64,000 bases of DNA from Terana coerulea (GCA_024811115.1 JAKOGH010000168.1:310001-374000), one strand, 5' to 3'. Positions 45,704 to 57,991 are shown, counted from the first letter of the stretch. The notes: generated by a model not told the origin, from the sequence alone. Program-made: numbers and translations.

Positions 45704-46825
45704 ATGAAGAGGGTCGGGTCACTTGTGGACTACGGGAGTTCTGACGAAGACGTACCCGCGACTGAAGTAACACAACAGCCTGTGTCTAAGAGGCGGTGAG
45801 TCTACGTCTACTTTTGAAAGTCGGTATACTGCGTTCGAACTGACCGTTTTAGCAGAAAGCTTCCTGCTCTCGCCTCCAACCTAGTCGTTGCAGCTCCGGT
45901 CGATAATCCAGCTCTACATCAAGGCAGAATCCGCAGTAATCCCCACGTCGAGGGCCAGTTCGCAGTGCACGTCTACGTGCCCTTGCGAATATCACCAACG
46001 TCTGCTTTGGGGACGGTTTTGGACGGTGTGTTTCATGACGCGAAAGGGTGTGTACCGATGTTGCACCCCATTGGTATTGTTTTGCAGCAGGACGTGTCAG
46101 AATGGGAGTTCCACATCTCCCTCACACGCCCAGTGTACTTACGAGCACACCAGCGCGAAGAGTTCAAGGGACAGCCGTTAGGGCTTTGTGTCGCGCTCAG
46201 GCGTCGTACGTTCTTCATCTGGCAGTCGCATGACGAGTTATTGATATGAAGGAGCGCCAGATTCCATGCATCTTTCACCAGCTTCGCTGAATTAACCAAC
46301 GATGAGTGCACCAGAACGTTCCTCACAGTTGAGGTCGGCGCTGGTCACAAAGAGGCAAGACATGTCTCTGCTGCACCACTTGATGTTACTCATGAGCTCA
46401 CAGCTTGAAAGGTTATGTAACGCCCTCACGCCCACTCTGCGCATCTATCGCCAACAGGAATTTTACGACATGCCGCGATTCCACGCGTCAATAGCTTGGG
46501 CGTTGCTCTCAAATACAGCCAACCGACCTGCACTTGCTTTGCTGCCTGCGCAAGCGAGACCTGGCCAAGAAAGCCCCAAAGCTGCCATAGAACCTCTCGC
46601 ACCGATAGATCCTTCGGCAACATTGGACAGCTCGATGCAGGTTTCCACGAGCTTGCCGGACTTTGCCATGATACCGCACTTCCCACCAGATCTGGTACCA
46701 ACTCTCACCAAAAGTTCTGTGATACCTTGCGTTCAAAACACACTGGCATGTTTGATGTAGAGTCCGTCTGCGTCAAGATTGGCAAAGAGGTAACCAAGTA
46801 TCGGCTCAAAGCCAACGATGGGTGA
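45704..46825 (+). CDS. USB1: U6 snRNA phosphodiesterase (USB1/Mpn1)
   Basis: The enzyme trims and matures the 3' oligo-U tail of U6 snRNA in the nucleus, a 2H phosphoesterase reaction. It starts MKRVGSLVDYGSSDEDVPA at 45704, the typical acidic USB1 N-terminus. After one intron (donor near 45797) comes KLPALASNLVVAAPVDNPAL. The first catalytic H-x-S motif is in EFHISLTRPVYLRAHQ near 46110-46160 and the second in RFHASIAWALL near 46478-46510, so both active-site histidines are present. The C-terminus VCVKIGKEVTKYRLKAN ends at the stop 46823-46825. A frame change around 46205-46400 is bridged by an intron or indel, and a one-base change beside the AAAA run near 46712 separates LVPTLTK from CDTLRSKHTG; the latter is probably an error. 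Neighbours are unrelated. Confidence 0.87.
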
Positions 46826-47149
46826 TATTATGTGATGTAGTCGTGTGCGAATAAAATGGAAATAACAGCTAAGTATTGTACTTGATGCCTAAGGGCGAAG
46901 CATTCTAGGATATATACAGTAAGTGGGATTCGACGGATATGTACAGTAGAATCTGCAAAACACAATCGATGAGCTCAGTAGGAGCATAGAGGTAGTAAAC
47001 ACTCACTAAGAAATTATATGCTTTCCGTTCGTATTTGTACACGGGCACCCGAACCTAATCTATACATCGTGAGTCAAAGCCCACGCGGCGAGATTTGGAA
47101 AGCACTCACCAAGAACGAAATAAATAAGCGTTCAACCGTACCCCTCGTA
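46826..47149. other. Convergent intergenic spacer
   Basis: AT-rich 3' flanks of USB1 and the F-box gene; nothing else seen. Confidence 0.5.
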
Positions 47150-48433
47150 CTATTCGCATGCGGGGTCGGACTTCGCGTCTATGCGCAATACTCCACGTCC
47201 TTCGAAGCTTTCAAATTTCCTCCGAATGATTTCACGAATGGTCCTTGTCTCTGCCTCTTTGCCCCACACATGGAATACCACCCTTTTCAACGAGGAGAAC
47301 TGGCGGGTGGCCAGGATTCGCGGGATCTCGTCCCATGCTTCAGACGACAGCGCCTCGAGGTCTTCATCCCACAAGTAGAATGCCACCTCCTCGATGTACG
47401 GAGACGAAACAGATTTGAGCATGACTGGGAACCAGGCAAAGGACAAGTCGTCGGCCTCGTACATTTCGGCGAACGCGGCTGGAGAGCAAAACTCGAGAGT
47501 GAGCAGATTAGGGTTTTCGGACATGTTGAAGCCCGTTGGTTTCATGAGATCTACGCAGTCGAAGTGAGAGCTGGTTACGAGGTTGGCTCGCAATCACGCA
47601 CCTGCAAAGCCCCCGCGTTCCTTCATGCCCACCAGCGCCGCTTTGAAGTGCTTCAAAGCAGGCCCGCAAGCGCGCATCAAGCGTCCCAAGCCAGGCATGC
47701 CAACGTCCTGCAGCGGGCATATTGCAATGTACTCCAGCTTCGCGTGGAATAACTTTGCTATCATCCAGTCAGGAATGAAGTCCGGATCTGCTCTGCAGCT
47801 ATTCCATGTAATGGCCTTGAATGTGGGGGGTGGGTGGAGATCCGGTGGAGGTCCGTCAGAGTCGTTAGGTCGATAGATGATCATTTCGTTGGTGTAGACC
47901 GTCTCCAGTTTCGGGAATGAGCCGAGGAGCGTAAGGAAAGCATTGGTAGACTCTATTTCGCATCCAGAGATGTCAAGTCTCCTTACTGCACGAAAGCCAA
48001 GAAGGGGTGCGGCTTTGTAAACGGCCTTGCCCTTGATGAACAGGTGGTCGACGTTCGGCATCTTCTCCGCCGCTGACGGAAGATACTTGTCCACCCACGG
48101 CGGGGATTCGCGTGTGTTCACCGTGACATGAAGCTCCTTTACGTGGGCCGCTACTCCGGGACTCGCCTCCAAAATCTTCATAAACCTTTGGCAGTTGCGA
48201 GCATGAAGGTGTACGACGTGGAATAGGTTATGGCGGGCGCGGGGAAGGAAAAGTTGGCAGGTGAGGCTACAGTGCTTGAGACTGCGGGGGTCGTCGTGGA
48301 GGGAGTCGATGATACGTGCAATCAGCTCGTTGGAGAGTTTCATGAGAGGGGGGCCATCCGATGCGGTCGTTGCATGGTTGTTTTGTGATGGTGAGTTTGA
48401 GAGCTTTCTCCGCTTGGTTTCAGGATCGCTCAT
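47150..48433 (-). CDS. F-box protein with leucine-rich C-terminal region
   Basis: A substrate adaptor of an SCF ubiquitin ligase is predicted. It starts MSDPETKRRKLSNSPSQNNH (48433; the open frame also allows upstream starts to 48529), with a basic nuclear-type cluster. The F-box reads LSNELIARIIDSLHDDPRSL then CSLTCQLFLPRARHNLF (residues about 30-70). Repeats with leucine-rich character follow, for example VRRLDISGCEIES and LETVYTNEMIIY. One intron near 47605-47555 (GTGCGTG donor, TGCGTAG acceptor) leads to the last exon DLMKPTGFNMSENPNLLTLE, which ends at 47150-47152. The frame is intact throughout, in contrast to the other F-box-like family in this window, to which it is not closely related. 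The substrate is unknown. Confidence 0.8.
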
Positions 48434-49135
48434 CGTGTCGTGGTCTGAAAATCGTGACATTTCCGCTCTTATGAGCATGTGTTCGGACGTACCTTGCCTC
48501 GCAGACCGTCGTCCGATCCTGGGTGCCAACCGCTCCGCCCGATGCTTCCAAGGTTAGATCTGCGAAGAGCGCCGCCAGCCCGAACGTCTTGGTAACTGTC
48601 CAGGCGCTGTGGCGATGGACTGGTCAGCAAAATCTCACAGTTGTGCAAGCTTAATTTTTGCTTACCCTGATCAGCGTCGCCTCGTACGTCGAGGTCGCCT
48701 GGATGAGTTACCCGCTCGCAAGTCGGGGAACGACGTCGAAGATGCGCCCCGAGAACGAAATCAGGGCTGGGCCCCTGACCAACATTGTACCCGTAAACGG
48801 AACGGATACATGACACCGCCAGGTCCCGCGGCTGACTTGGGATTTCCCCGCCTGCGAGCGCACACCCCGTCTGGTGGATAGGCACTGGCTGCTAGATGGT
48901 GGACGTCGAGGGGAGAGAAGGGCAGGAAATGCGGACGGACGACGAGAAGAAGAATGCACCTGAGCCTCGGGCAACAGCATCATTATGCCGGGGCACTTCT
49001 CCTCGTTCAGATGCTACCAAATGCGGCTTTACTCTCTACCAAACGGGTGTTCGCAAGTACTTTAGCAAGACGAGTAAGTCTAGTTTCATCTAGGTGTGGA
49101 TTCACCCCCATAACTGTGTTATTTGAAGCTCTGGC
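48434..49135. other. Divergent intergenic region
   Basis: About 700 bp between two divergent genes. A reverse open frame at 48469-48885 and a forward one at 48609-48881 oppose each other and show no domain. It presumably holds both promoters. Confidence 0.4.
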
Positions 49136-50795
49136 ATGGACGAAGACGAGGCTGCGTTCCTGCAAGTCTTGGACGCCTTTCTCCGCCGATCAGATGTGGA
49201 CCGCTTATTTCTCGCGCACCCCAACCACATAACCTCGCCGGACTTTGTTCCTCCAGACGACTGGCTACCCTGGTGGGACTGGGCTGCTATCAATCCGACA
49301 ACCAGCGATGAGGACAACTATTCCGAAGCCAAGTGGCGTCTACTCTGGAGATACTATGTGTCCGAGGCCCAGGACGCGGACGACTTCGCGGGGGTGCCTG
49401 CGAGATTACGGCAACTGTTGGATGACGCTCGGCGGTTGCAGCTATGCAGAAGGCAGGGTTACGAAGCCGTGGTTCCTTCGACGAAGAACAATAAGACCAG
49501 GAACTCGGACGCTCAGATCCCATCTTTCGACGCAATAGCGACTACCCCGCTCAAGCTACACGGAATGTCACCAAAGAAGGCGCATGAAGTGCAATATATG
49601 AGCGAGTACACGTCCACGCTGCTCTCAAAACTCGCCAATGTCGGATATGAGGTCCATCATGCCGTCGACGTCGGCGCAGGACAAGTCAGTACTCACACCT
49701 CATGGACGAATTCATTCGCTCTAGGATATCTTGATTATTAGGCCTATCTCTCTCGAGCCCTCAGGGATCGCTGCCAGCTAGAGGTCCTTGCAGTAGACTG
49801 GAGCTCTGTGCAGGAGCAAGGAGCCGCTCGGCGAGAAGAGAGTTCCAAGCCGCCAAGAAAAGACCTTGGTAGCCAGCAAGTGGCGTCGCCCGGTAGTCTG
49901 TCCTACAAGAAAGTTGACATAACGGCAGAGTCTTTGATTTCAGTCACCGACGAATGGCTGAAAGACATACACGGAGAAGGACACAGCGCAGATGACAGCT
50001 CGGCCGTGTTCCTAGTAGCTCTTCATGCGTGCGGGTCACTGACTTTAGACATCCTCAGAGCGTTCATAAGACAACTGCGCTCACACAGCACGCTTTGGCG
50101 GCCTGTTGGCGGCCTGGTTGCCGGATGTTGTTACAACCTGCTCCGAGAAGAAGGCGAGCTCTCGTTTCGCTAGCTGGGCATTACCTGAATTTATGATCTT
50201 CTCTAGATTGCACGGCGCAAATAGCGCATAGGACACAGCTATCACCGAATCACCTCCAGCTCGCTACGCAGGTGCCTTCGGAGTGGGCACGATCACCTGC
50301 GGCTCTCGCAGACGCAATACTGGCCATTCGCAAAGTCTCTTGGCGAGCCCTACTCGATAACATGATCTCCCGATCACAAAGACATCCATCTGTGGGGAAT
50401 CTTGACCTGCAACCTCCGAGACGCCTGGGAAGGATGAACGACTCTGTTTACCGGGACTGGGAATCTTTCATTGCCGTTGCGGAGAAGAGGCTCGACATCA
50501 AGCTTTCTGGAGTACGCGTGGACCGCAGCATGGAAAGCCGGTTGGAAGTTCTACACTTTCTCCGATGCGCTATGGGCCCCGTTGTTGAGAGCTTCTTGCT
50601 TCTCGACCGCAAGCTTTGGTTGCAGCATGAACTTGAGGCAAGTACAACGGTTGCTGATCCTTCAAGTACAACGTATCAAACTCATTGTAATCGAAGGGTA
50701 CCAGCATGCATATACGTCTTGTGAACTTGTTCGACCAGAGTTCAGGCAGCGCGCGAAACGTTGGTATAGTTATAGTACCCATATCTACCACATAG
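49136..50795 (+). CDS. RRNAD1/METTL25-type methyltransferase domain protein
   Basis: A Rossmann-fold, SAM-dependent methyltransferase-like protein of the METTL25/RRNAD1 family; the substrate in fungi is not established. It starts MDEDEAAFLQVLDAFLRRSD at 49136. The family block LHGMSPKKAHEVQYM is near 49560-49600. The SAM-binding motif VDVGAGQ at the end of exon 1 (about 49665-49685) continues after an intron as AYLSRALRDRC. Motif LVALHACGSLTLDILRAF is near 50010-50065 and GCCYNLL near 50125-50147. A later exon starts PSEWARSPAALADAILAIRK near 50275. The C-terminus LVNLFDQSSGSARNVGIV ends at the stop 50793-50795. A frame change near 50680-50700 precedes that tail and may be an indel or an overlooked small intron. 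Confidence 0.82.
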
Positions 50796-51064
50796 TATCA
50801 CTTGTATGTAGCAGCGCTTGCAACCATCGTTTCCAGAGACGTGTTTGCGTGCTGCTGAGCTATACCGGGCGTTGAAGGGGTGTGTGGCGTGGTTCGGCGT
50901 CACTACAACGTAAGCATCAGCCGCCCCGCCTGTGCACTCACCAGTCCTCACTCACGGCCACGACACCTCTTCACTCCTCGCCGCCGCTGTCCCTGGCGGC
51001 CTTCCCTTGTACAGTTTATATTTCCTTTTCTTTATCCCAGTCACTCCTTCCCTTTTTCCCGATC

Positions 51065-54000
51065 ATGGGCCAGGCCAACTCTCGACAACGCGCTGGCCAA
51101 CACCCGAGCTCTGCGCAACAGGCTCCTCGGAGCCCGACACTACCTGATGCGAGCAGCTCGTCTAGTCGAGAACGAAGTGAATCATCCAGACCAGAGGCGT
51201 TGACAACACCGAAACGCAGCCGACGAGCTTCACTACGCCGTAGCATCTTGGGCCTGGTCCCAGGCTCATCATCATCGTCCAGTCGGACGGAGAGTGCTTC
51301 CACAGATAGCGAGCACTCACAGTCCTTCCGAAAGCGATGGCGGTCTTCAAGACGCTTTTCTAAGGCTCCAACCGGTTTGACAGACCTGGCAGAGACTTCA
51401 CATCAGCAGGCGGGGTCGTCGAGTGTCGGGAGGGGTACGGCGAGCAGTAGCCAAACCATCACTCCGCTTTCTCCTGGTGCGCCCTCTCAAATACAAAGCA
51501 GTGATACGAACATCTCGTCTCATGCTGTACGATCAATACCTGCACGTACAGGTTCGCCTCCAGACAATAATTCTCCCCCTCCCATGCACCTCAGCGAGGT
51601 CCCATCTGACCCCGATTGGTCCACTGCACCTTCGTCAAGCTCACATCCCACCCATCCTACCCCTGTCACTGCTTATCCTACGACAGAAGACATCCGAAGA
51701 GAGGTCACGGAATTCCTAAATGGTCGCGCAGAGGACACAGGAGCCACCCCGGCCACAAACGCCGGGAGCGGTACAAGCGATGCCGCGGGGGGGCCAACGC
51801 CCGCCCAGGACGTGGTCGCCAACCAGCACCCCTCCGGCCCTCAACATTTCCCGCCGCCCGGTACTCTTGTTGTTGTACAAGGCGTTGTGAATACCACCGA
51901 CACCCCGCACACCTCAGCTTCACAAGGCCCGGCTGTCCCCGCCAATCCACTCCAGGCGAACACATCAAGATTAGGTCCTGCATCTCATTCACCAGCCAGG
52001 ATCTCGGCGGTTCGTCCTCGTGCAAGCTCTGTATCTACCCCGCTTTCCACCTCGCGCATGCTCGGCACGGACGAGCGGCAATCCTCGAGAAATAGGCTGT
52101 CCTCGCTCATCCGTCCAGGCAGAGAGGGCAGCGCCCATTCCCATACCTTGTCAACTCCCAACGCTGAGCTTAGGCCTGAAACTCCATCCGACGGCTCCGC
52201 CTCTATCGCTGGCAGCAGCCCATCCACGCAAGAGACTCCGGGCACCACGCCATCTGAGACAGCCGCGCCTTCTCGCGGCCTGTCTCCAGGTAGTATCGAT
52301 GTTCTGGGGACTCTACTGAGGTAAGTCTCGCTTGCGCCCTGTGTCTATTGACTCTGATGCGATTTCCTTCCTAGCGTGGCAGCCGCCGCCACTGCCGCAT
52401 CCCTCTTCTCGCCCGCCAATGCGATTAATCCTATCAGCGAGTCTGCCTCACACACCCCTCCCTCGCCGCCGATCACAACCCGCCCGTTATCTCCTACTCC
52501 GACAGCTGGTCTTGGTGCGTTTGGTGGATTAGGCGGTCTTGCAGGTTTGGGTTTACCTCCACATCCGCATGGACCCAACTCAACCGCGACGTCCCCGCAA
52601 GAGAGCAGGGACCGCATAAGGAACGCCTGGGAAAGCATTCGTGAGCGGGTGGGCTTGAACTCGAGGAATGGTGTGTCATCTGACCGCCGGGCTGACGAAC
52701 CTTCTGGTGCGGGCTTTGGGGCGGACCGACAACGCATGCGACCGCAGGAGATGATGTTAGCAGAGATGGCTCGGGCATTGAATGCTGGGCTGGGTATGGG
52801 TAGCGCTAACACTGCGCCGACTACCCAAGCAACGGATCCAACACCCCCTGCTGTACCGACGGCTGCAAACATTCTGTTCCCAACGGCAAACTCAATTGGG
52901 GCGCCACCTGCTGAAGGCAGCTTTGAACAATTCCTGGCTAACTTGCAGAATGACCTCAGGACCATACTGAGCGAAGATTCTTCGGGCTCGTCTGATGCAA
53001 CTGCACCGTCCGACTCTTCTCCTGTGGCCTCCTCGAGCACATCTGTCACGGAACGATCTGCGTCAACTGGCGCAGAGGGTGTTACCGCACATACCGAGGG
53101 CCATGAAGACCGCAATGAACCGCCACCTCTGGCTTCTGACTCTGATTCGGACTCAGAGGACGAGTTCCAGGAAGCAGAGGAGCAAGCCTCTCCCGACAGA
53201 GCTGCCAGTGATAATGCTCGGGCTTCGCCCCCTGCGCCAAGGACACCTACACCTATACCGCCTGCTATCGGTGCTTCGTACGGTCAAGATCACGCCGATC
53301 CTCAAGAGGCTCACGATCCCTCAGATCATCGTCGACGCGAACGTCCCGCGATCAACTTGTGGCGACTATACCGATTCGACCCTATACCAGCCAGCCATGC
53401 GCAATCCAATGCGGCTCGTAGTGCTGCTGCGAGTGTCCCAGATCCTTCCCCCCCAGCGCTGTCATCTGCTGGCGCAAATGTTCCTGATGCACCCGCCGTC
53501 CCAAGCAGCTTGTTAGCCGAAGCTCCTGCTCCCTCCGATCCTACCACGGCCAGAGCGGCGTCTCCTACACCGTCGACGTCAGCTTCTCCGGCAGCCAATG
53601 CCAATGTGGTTGTACCCATCATAGTCGTCGGGCTTCAGTCAGTTGAAGTCCCCGATCACGACGAGCCGGAGGAAGAACTGCCGCATGTGCACACACGGCC
53701 CGGTTCGACGCCGCCGACTGATATCTTCGGGCGCAACCCGCTCGACGATATGGTGGCTGCTGGACGTCCTGGCACACCTCGTGGGGGACGGACCTGGCAG
53801 TCAAGAGCGGCGAACGCGCTCCGGACGTGGCGGCCTGCGAGGAGGGGCTCGGGACCGCGGAGGAACGCGGAGGGTACTGGATCGCGCACATTCTTGATCT
53901 ATGTTATCGGAGGTGTGTTCACTTGTCCCTAAAACAGCATCATCCACTGACCTATTGCTCAGGATACTACCCACCTGATCATCACATGGTGACAAGCTCG

Positions 54001-54526
54001 GACAATATGGATTCCTACGAGGCTCTGTTGTATGCTCCTTCGTATTTGGTAGCAAGATATGTACTGAAATATTGCAAACAGGAATCTGGCCGAGCTTCTC
54101 GGACAAGTCAAGCCGCCAACTGCGACTCGAGGAGACATCGACAAGTCTGGTTTGCAAATCATCAAGGCGTCGGAGCTGCCAAAATACGAGGAAGAAGGCA
54201 AGGTCGCCTCAAACTGCGTCGAAAGGGTTAGTGCGAAATACATCCCATATCGTGTTGATAACTAATAGACGGATATCATCTCAGTGTCTTGTGTGTCTTG
54301 ACGACTACGAGCCCGACAGCGATCTTCGTGTGATGTCGTGCCGCCACGCGTTCCACAAGGACTGTGTAGACCGCTGGCTCACCAATGGCCGCAATAACTG
54401 CCCTGCTTGCCGCACGACGGTAAGCCTTTGACTCCATCACGTTGTGGGGCTGTCGCTCACACTGTCTTGCAGGGAGTGCCGGTAGATAGCAGTACACCCC
54501 CGCCACCCGTCGGACATGTGCACTGA
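51065..54526 (+). CDS. Large RING-H2 (C3H2C3) E3 ubiquitin ligase
   Basis: A predicted E3 ubiquitin ligase of about 1,000 residues. Exon 1 (51065-52321) begins MGQANSRQRAGQHPSSAQQA; M-G at the N-terminus could be myristoylated. It is Ser/Thr/Pro-rich and disordered. Exon 2 (about 52375-53915) starts VAAAATAASLFSPANAINPI and contains RIRNAWESIRERVGL, an acidic SDSDSDSEDEFQEAEE stretch, INLWRLYRFDPI and a short hydrophobic FLIYVIGG. Small exons follow (YYPPDHHMVTSSDNMDSYEA, then ELAELLGQVKP). The RING finger is at about 54287-54420: CLVCLDDYE, CRHAFHKDC, then WLTNGRNNCPACRTT, giving C-x2-C, C-x-H-x2-H-x2-C and C-x2-C with all eight zinc ligands. It ends PPPVGHVH at 54524-54526. The frame is intact across exons. 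Confidence 0.85.
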
Positions 54527-55022
54527 TTCGCCTCCACCCAAAAGGTGTCATATTGTTATTCCGTCGTAATATTCACTCTGCCTTTCGCCTTCACACCTCC
54601 ACCAAGGACATTCTTCCCCTGCCTCTTGGTTTCTCTCACTCTCACTTTCGTTTTTATGCACTGTAGTCGAATTGCATCTGTGCGTGTGTAGCATGACCTC
54701 CCATCTCTCAGACCTCTCGTCCGGCTTTCCGCTTTTGTGCCTTTGGTCTCGTATTCAATAAGTCTCGTCAACCAGCTACATAAAACCCCTCACTTTGCTG
54801 TGTACCATATATTGTTGCAATAGAACAGAATAATTTCTCTACGTTACCTCTACGACTCCCGTTGGACTGCATAACACAATCGTACGCAAGCCGAAGCAAA
54901 GCCAACCCCAAGTGCATAATTATCGCATACTCTACAATGAGCCCCATGGCATGGTGTCTACGGATGCATCCTCATGTACATTAAATGGATAAGATCTATG
55001 ATTACACATCTGAAACCACGCT
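54527..55022. other. Convergent 3' flanks
   Basis: Pyrimidine-rich then AT-rich sequence between two convergent stop codons. Contains the 3' untranslated regions; no gene seen. Confidence 0.55.
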
Positions 55023-56099
55023 CTACAGTGGGGCTGAAGTGACTCTCTCCTTCGGCGGCGGTTGCACAGCCTTGCCGTCGAGGAACACAACTGGGCCTTT
55101 GGGCATCTCGCCAACGACATCGCGCGCAGGGGCGTCGAGCGACGGCTCGTCCTCATACTTCCACTCGAGCTCCCCGCCGTACGGCTTTGGCAGATCCTCC
55201 GGGGCGATGAGCGTGCGCAAGGTGTGGCCGGGGTCCTTGCCGAGCACGAAGACCTTGTTGCGCGTGCCCTCGTCGAACCAGGGCTTGATCCAGCCCCAGA
55301 CCGTCGGGAAGAACGACGGCGAGTTCACGACGGCGATCGTGCTCAGCGTCTCGGGGTAGTTGGCCGTCGCGAGCGCGGATGCCTCTTGCAGGTGCTTGCG
55401 CCAGTTCCAGAGCGCGCCGAGAGAGACGTTCTCGAGGTCGATGATGGTGGTGACCGATGATATCGGCGTGGGCGACGTCGAGTGCGGGAGGTGAGAGCAG
55501 AGAGGGAGGACGAAGCGAGTCATGACTTCGTAAAGCGATACTATCCGTTGGTACCGTCGTTCTGGCTTGACCACGTTCAGCTCTTTCTGTAGCTCCCCGG
55601 TCAGAGAGGCCAGGCGGAAGACATACACAGGAAGGCCATTCTGCGAGAACGATCAGAGATGGTATGAATATAAGTGCATGTATGCTTACGTTGTCCCGCC
55701 GACCTGTCCAGCGCGGGTAGAACCGCTTCGAGTCCTCAAACTCGTCTCTCGGAAATGTGGTAAATAGTTCGTCTACGTTGTTCTTCACTCTCCACGCTTC
55801 CGCGTCGGCGAACTGCTTCTGCGCCTTCTTGGGGTCGAATCGGCGGGCCCGCAGAAACCGTCTGAAACACGGTTCAGCGGTCACCCAGTCCATCGTATGG
55901 TGAACATCACGTACAAGAGAGTTGGCTCGTCATGTGAGGGTGGATGTAACGCCCCTTCCTCCTGTGGCGGTATGTACAGCTTAGACTCGACGAGGATTTG
56001 GCGGAACGAGGTGAACGCCTGCTGCTGCGCCTCGGTAAGGTGGCCTAGATGACCTGCGAGGACGTCGACCTTGACGTCCGATGTGGGTTCTATAGACAT
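55023..56099 (-). CDS. SEC14-like CRAL-TRIO lipid-transfer protein
   Basis: Predicted to carry phosphatidylinositol or a related lipid between membranes. It starts MSIEPTSDVKVDVLAGHLGH at 56099 (the open frame allows 56183). The N-terminal CRAL-TRIO helices include LTEAQQQAFTSFRQIL. After an intron (donor GTACGTGATG near 55918) comes RFLRARRFDPKKAQKQF, a classic SEC14 N-lobe motif, and DEFEDSKRFYPRWTGRRDN. A further intron near 55680-55640 precedes NGLPVYVFRLASLTGEL. The lipid-binding domain reads TTIIDLENVSLGALWNW, STIAVVNSPSFFPTVWGWI and NKVFVLGKDPGHTLRTLI. It ends VTSAPL at 55023-55025. Reading frames join without an indel. It is divergent to F-box-like copy D. Confidence 0.87.
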
Positions 56100-56380
56100 T
56101 GCTGAGGGTATCCGTCCGAGGGGCGGATGTTTGATGGTAGAGAGAGGAAGAGCGAGACAGTCATGGTGTGAGGCAGGCCGCACACCTGTGCGGCGTTACT
56201 CAGCGTCTCTTGACGGAGAGGCCAAGCGCATGTCACATACAGCGTGACCAATTATGATTACGTGATACGTACCGCGTCGCTCGTTAGGGCTTTCTACGCA
56301 CAACCGTGACCACATCGTTCAGCTGGACACAGTATTCCTTTGCAGCCGCTTGGGCAGGCATGTTACAGCCCAGGAAAATC

Positions 56381-57604
56381 ATGGACAACGCACTGCCGGA
56401 GGAACTCCTCCGCGAAATCCTCAGCTACCACCTCACTCCCGACAACTTCTTCCGCTTCCGCCCAGAGTATGAGATCCGATACCCAGACGCGCTAGAGGGC
56501 GAAGAAAAGCTACCCTCGAGTGACGGGTTGCTGGTCTCCAAACGCTGACTACGGATGGAAACGCCTCTGCTTTTTGAATACCTGCACATCACCAGACATC
56601 ACCACGCAGAAGCATGCCGTAGCCATCGCCCAAGTACACGCCGCTACAGTGTCTTGCAGGAAAAAGTGCAGTCGGGCGATATTTCACGTTGTTTGTCCCG
56701 TACAAATTATTGCCTTATAAGGTTGGGATGATGGGCCAGAAGCGGCGGGTCTCCGGGCGAGACCGTCCAAGTTACCCTAAAAGGCATAAGTTTGTACGGT
56801 ACAAACAACGCGGAAATATCGCCCGACTGCACTTTTTCCTGCAAGACACTGTAATCCGAGCATCGGCAAGGCCGTGCGCAACTTGAGACTGGAAGGGGGG
56901 TTTGGCAAAGATCTCTACAAAATTGCAAAACTCACGCCGAGTGTCAAGTGCTTGTACATCCTGATGACCGCCGTCAGTTCGACAGACTCGATCGCAGATC
57001 TACGGCGCGCACTGCCCATCATGACGCCAGAGACTGTCTACATCATGAACTCCGATATCGCAAAGAACAAGAACGCCAACGAGATGGTGCGACTGTTTGG
57101 GTCTGCTATCACACAGTGGACTTCCATGGTGCGTGTGCTAGCCACTGGTTAACATTTCCAAAGCTGAGAGGCGTGCTATAGCAAACACTTAATCTGGGCG
57201 ACACAGACTGTATGGACCCCACGCTCGCCCAAGCACTTCAAAGTGCTCCTGCGCTGAAGGTCGTCTGCATGTCCGCTGACAACCTCGACTACTGCATAGG
57301 AGGAGTATTAAAGGGCATAGTACAATCAATTGCCTCAAACCCCAGCATACAGAAAATATGCGTCCGAGGGAACTTCAGGAAAGAAAAATTTCGAGAGAGG
57401 TTGCTGGACTATGTTCGAGAAGTGGAAGGAACAGAGCGTCGTTTTGGGACTGCTCTCTTTAGAACACGACTCCACAGATGAAGATTTGGTAATGTGAGTA
57501 CGTCGGTTAATCCACTCTACTATCAACCTCACAATGGCAACAGGTACGATTCCTCAGACAAGGAGTTCTATGAAGAGCCAGATGAGGATTCAGATGAGAC
57601 GTAG
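56381..57604 (+). pseudogene. F-box-like protein, family copy D, broken by a stop codon and a MITE
   Basis: Starts MDNALPEELLREILSYHLT at 56381 in the same frame as copies A-C. The codon for Trp in the family motif SKRW is TGA (about 56545-56547), so translation would stop after about 55 residues. A short duplication of ACATCACC near 56590-56605 shifts the frame. A 205-bp MITE is then inserted at a TA within codons for the NPSIGKAVRNL segment (56645-56853). Beyond it the family core is intact: LRLEGGFGKDLYKIAKL, KCLYILMTAVSSTDSIADL, then after an intron SIASNPSIQKICVRG, and an acidic last exon ending at the TAG 57602-57604. Four lesions make function very unlikely unless the 3' part is expressed separately. 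Confidence 0.8.
56645..56853. mobile_element. TA-flanked MITE inserted in F-box-like copy D
   Basis: Inverted repeats of about 75 bp with few mismatches form most of the element. The outer 35-40 bp, starting CAGTGTCTTGCAGGAAAAAG, are identical in inverted orientation at both ends. The element spans 56647-56851 and is bordered by TA at 56645-56646 and 56852-56853. Removing it with one TA rejoins the host reading frame exactly (codons for H-A-A-N-P-S). This shows the empty site and supports a Tc1/mariner-Fot1-like transposition mechanism. It has no coding capacity; its near-complete hairpin structure could be transcribed as double-stranded RNA. Confidence 0.88.
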
Positions 57605-57991
57605 CTTCGATTCAATGACCTGATCCTCCAGCATAGCAGGCTGCTATACAATGTGTGAGCCTTCAATCAAATTCTCTGCCCAGTTCCCTCACAGCAGAGC
57701 AATGTCCCATCTCAACATGTACATACATGAATTGCAGTCCATTGCCGTACAATCAAACTTACGTGTAATGTTCAACATCACTCGCTCGCTGACTTGACTT
57801 CCAGGCCTCCTTCTCACACCATGTCACATACCAAGTGACAGAGATTGATGGTGTGATGCCGGAAATTTGCCCGTGCCCCCGCCATTGTCTCTCCAACTCT
57901 CAACTCAAGCTCTTGTGACCCAGAGGTTTCAACATCACAAATTACTCGGCTCGAGGAGACTTTCGTTGGTTGTGTTTTCCCTGTATCCTCT
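57605..57991. other. Spacer between F-box-like copies D and E
   Basis: About 390 bp, AT-rich, on the promoter side of copy E. No other feature recognised. Confidence 0.5.

Noticed and set aside
56707..56928. A reverse open frame across copy D
   Set aside because: It reads through the MITE hairpin and is a product of the inverted repeat.
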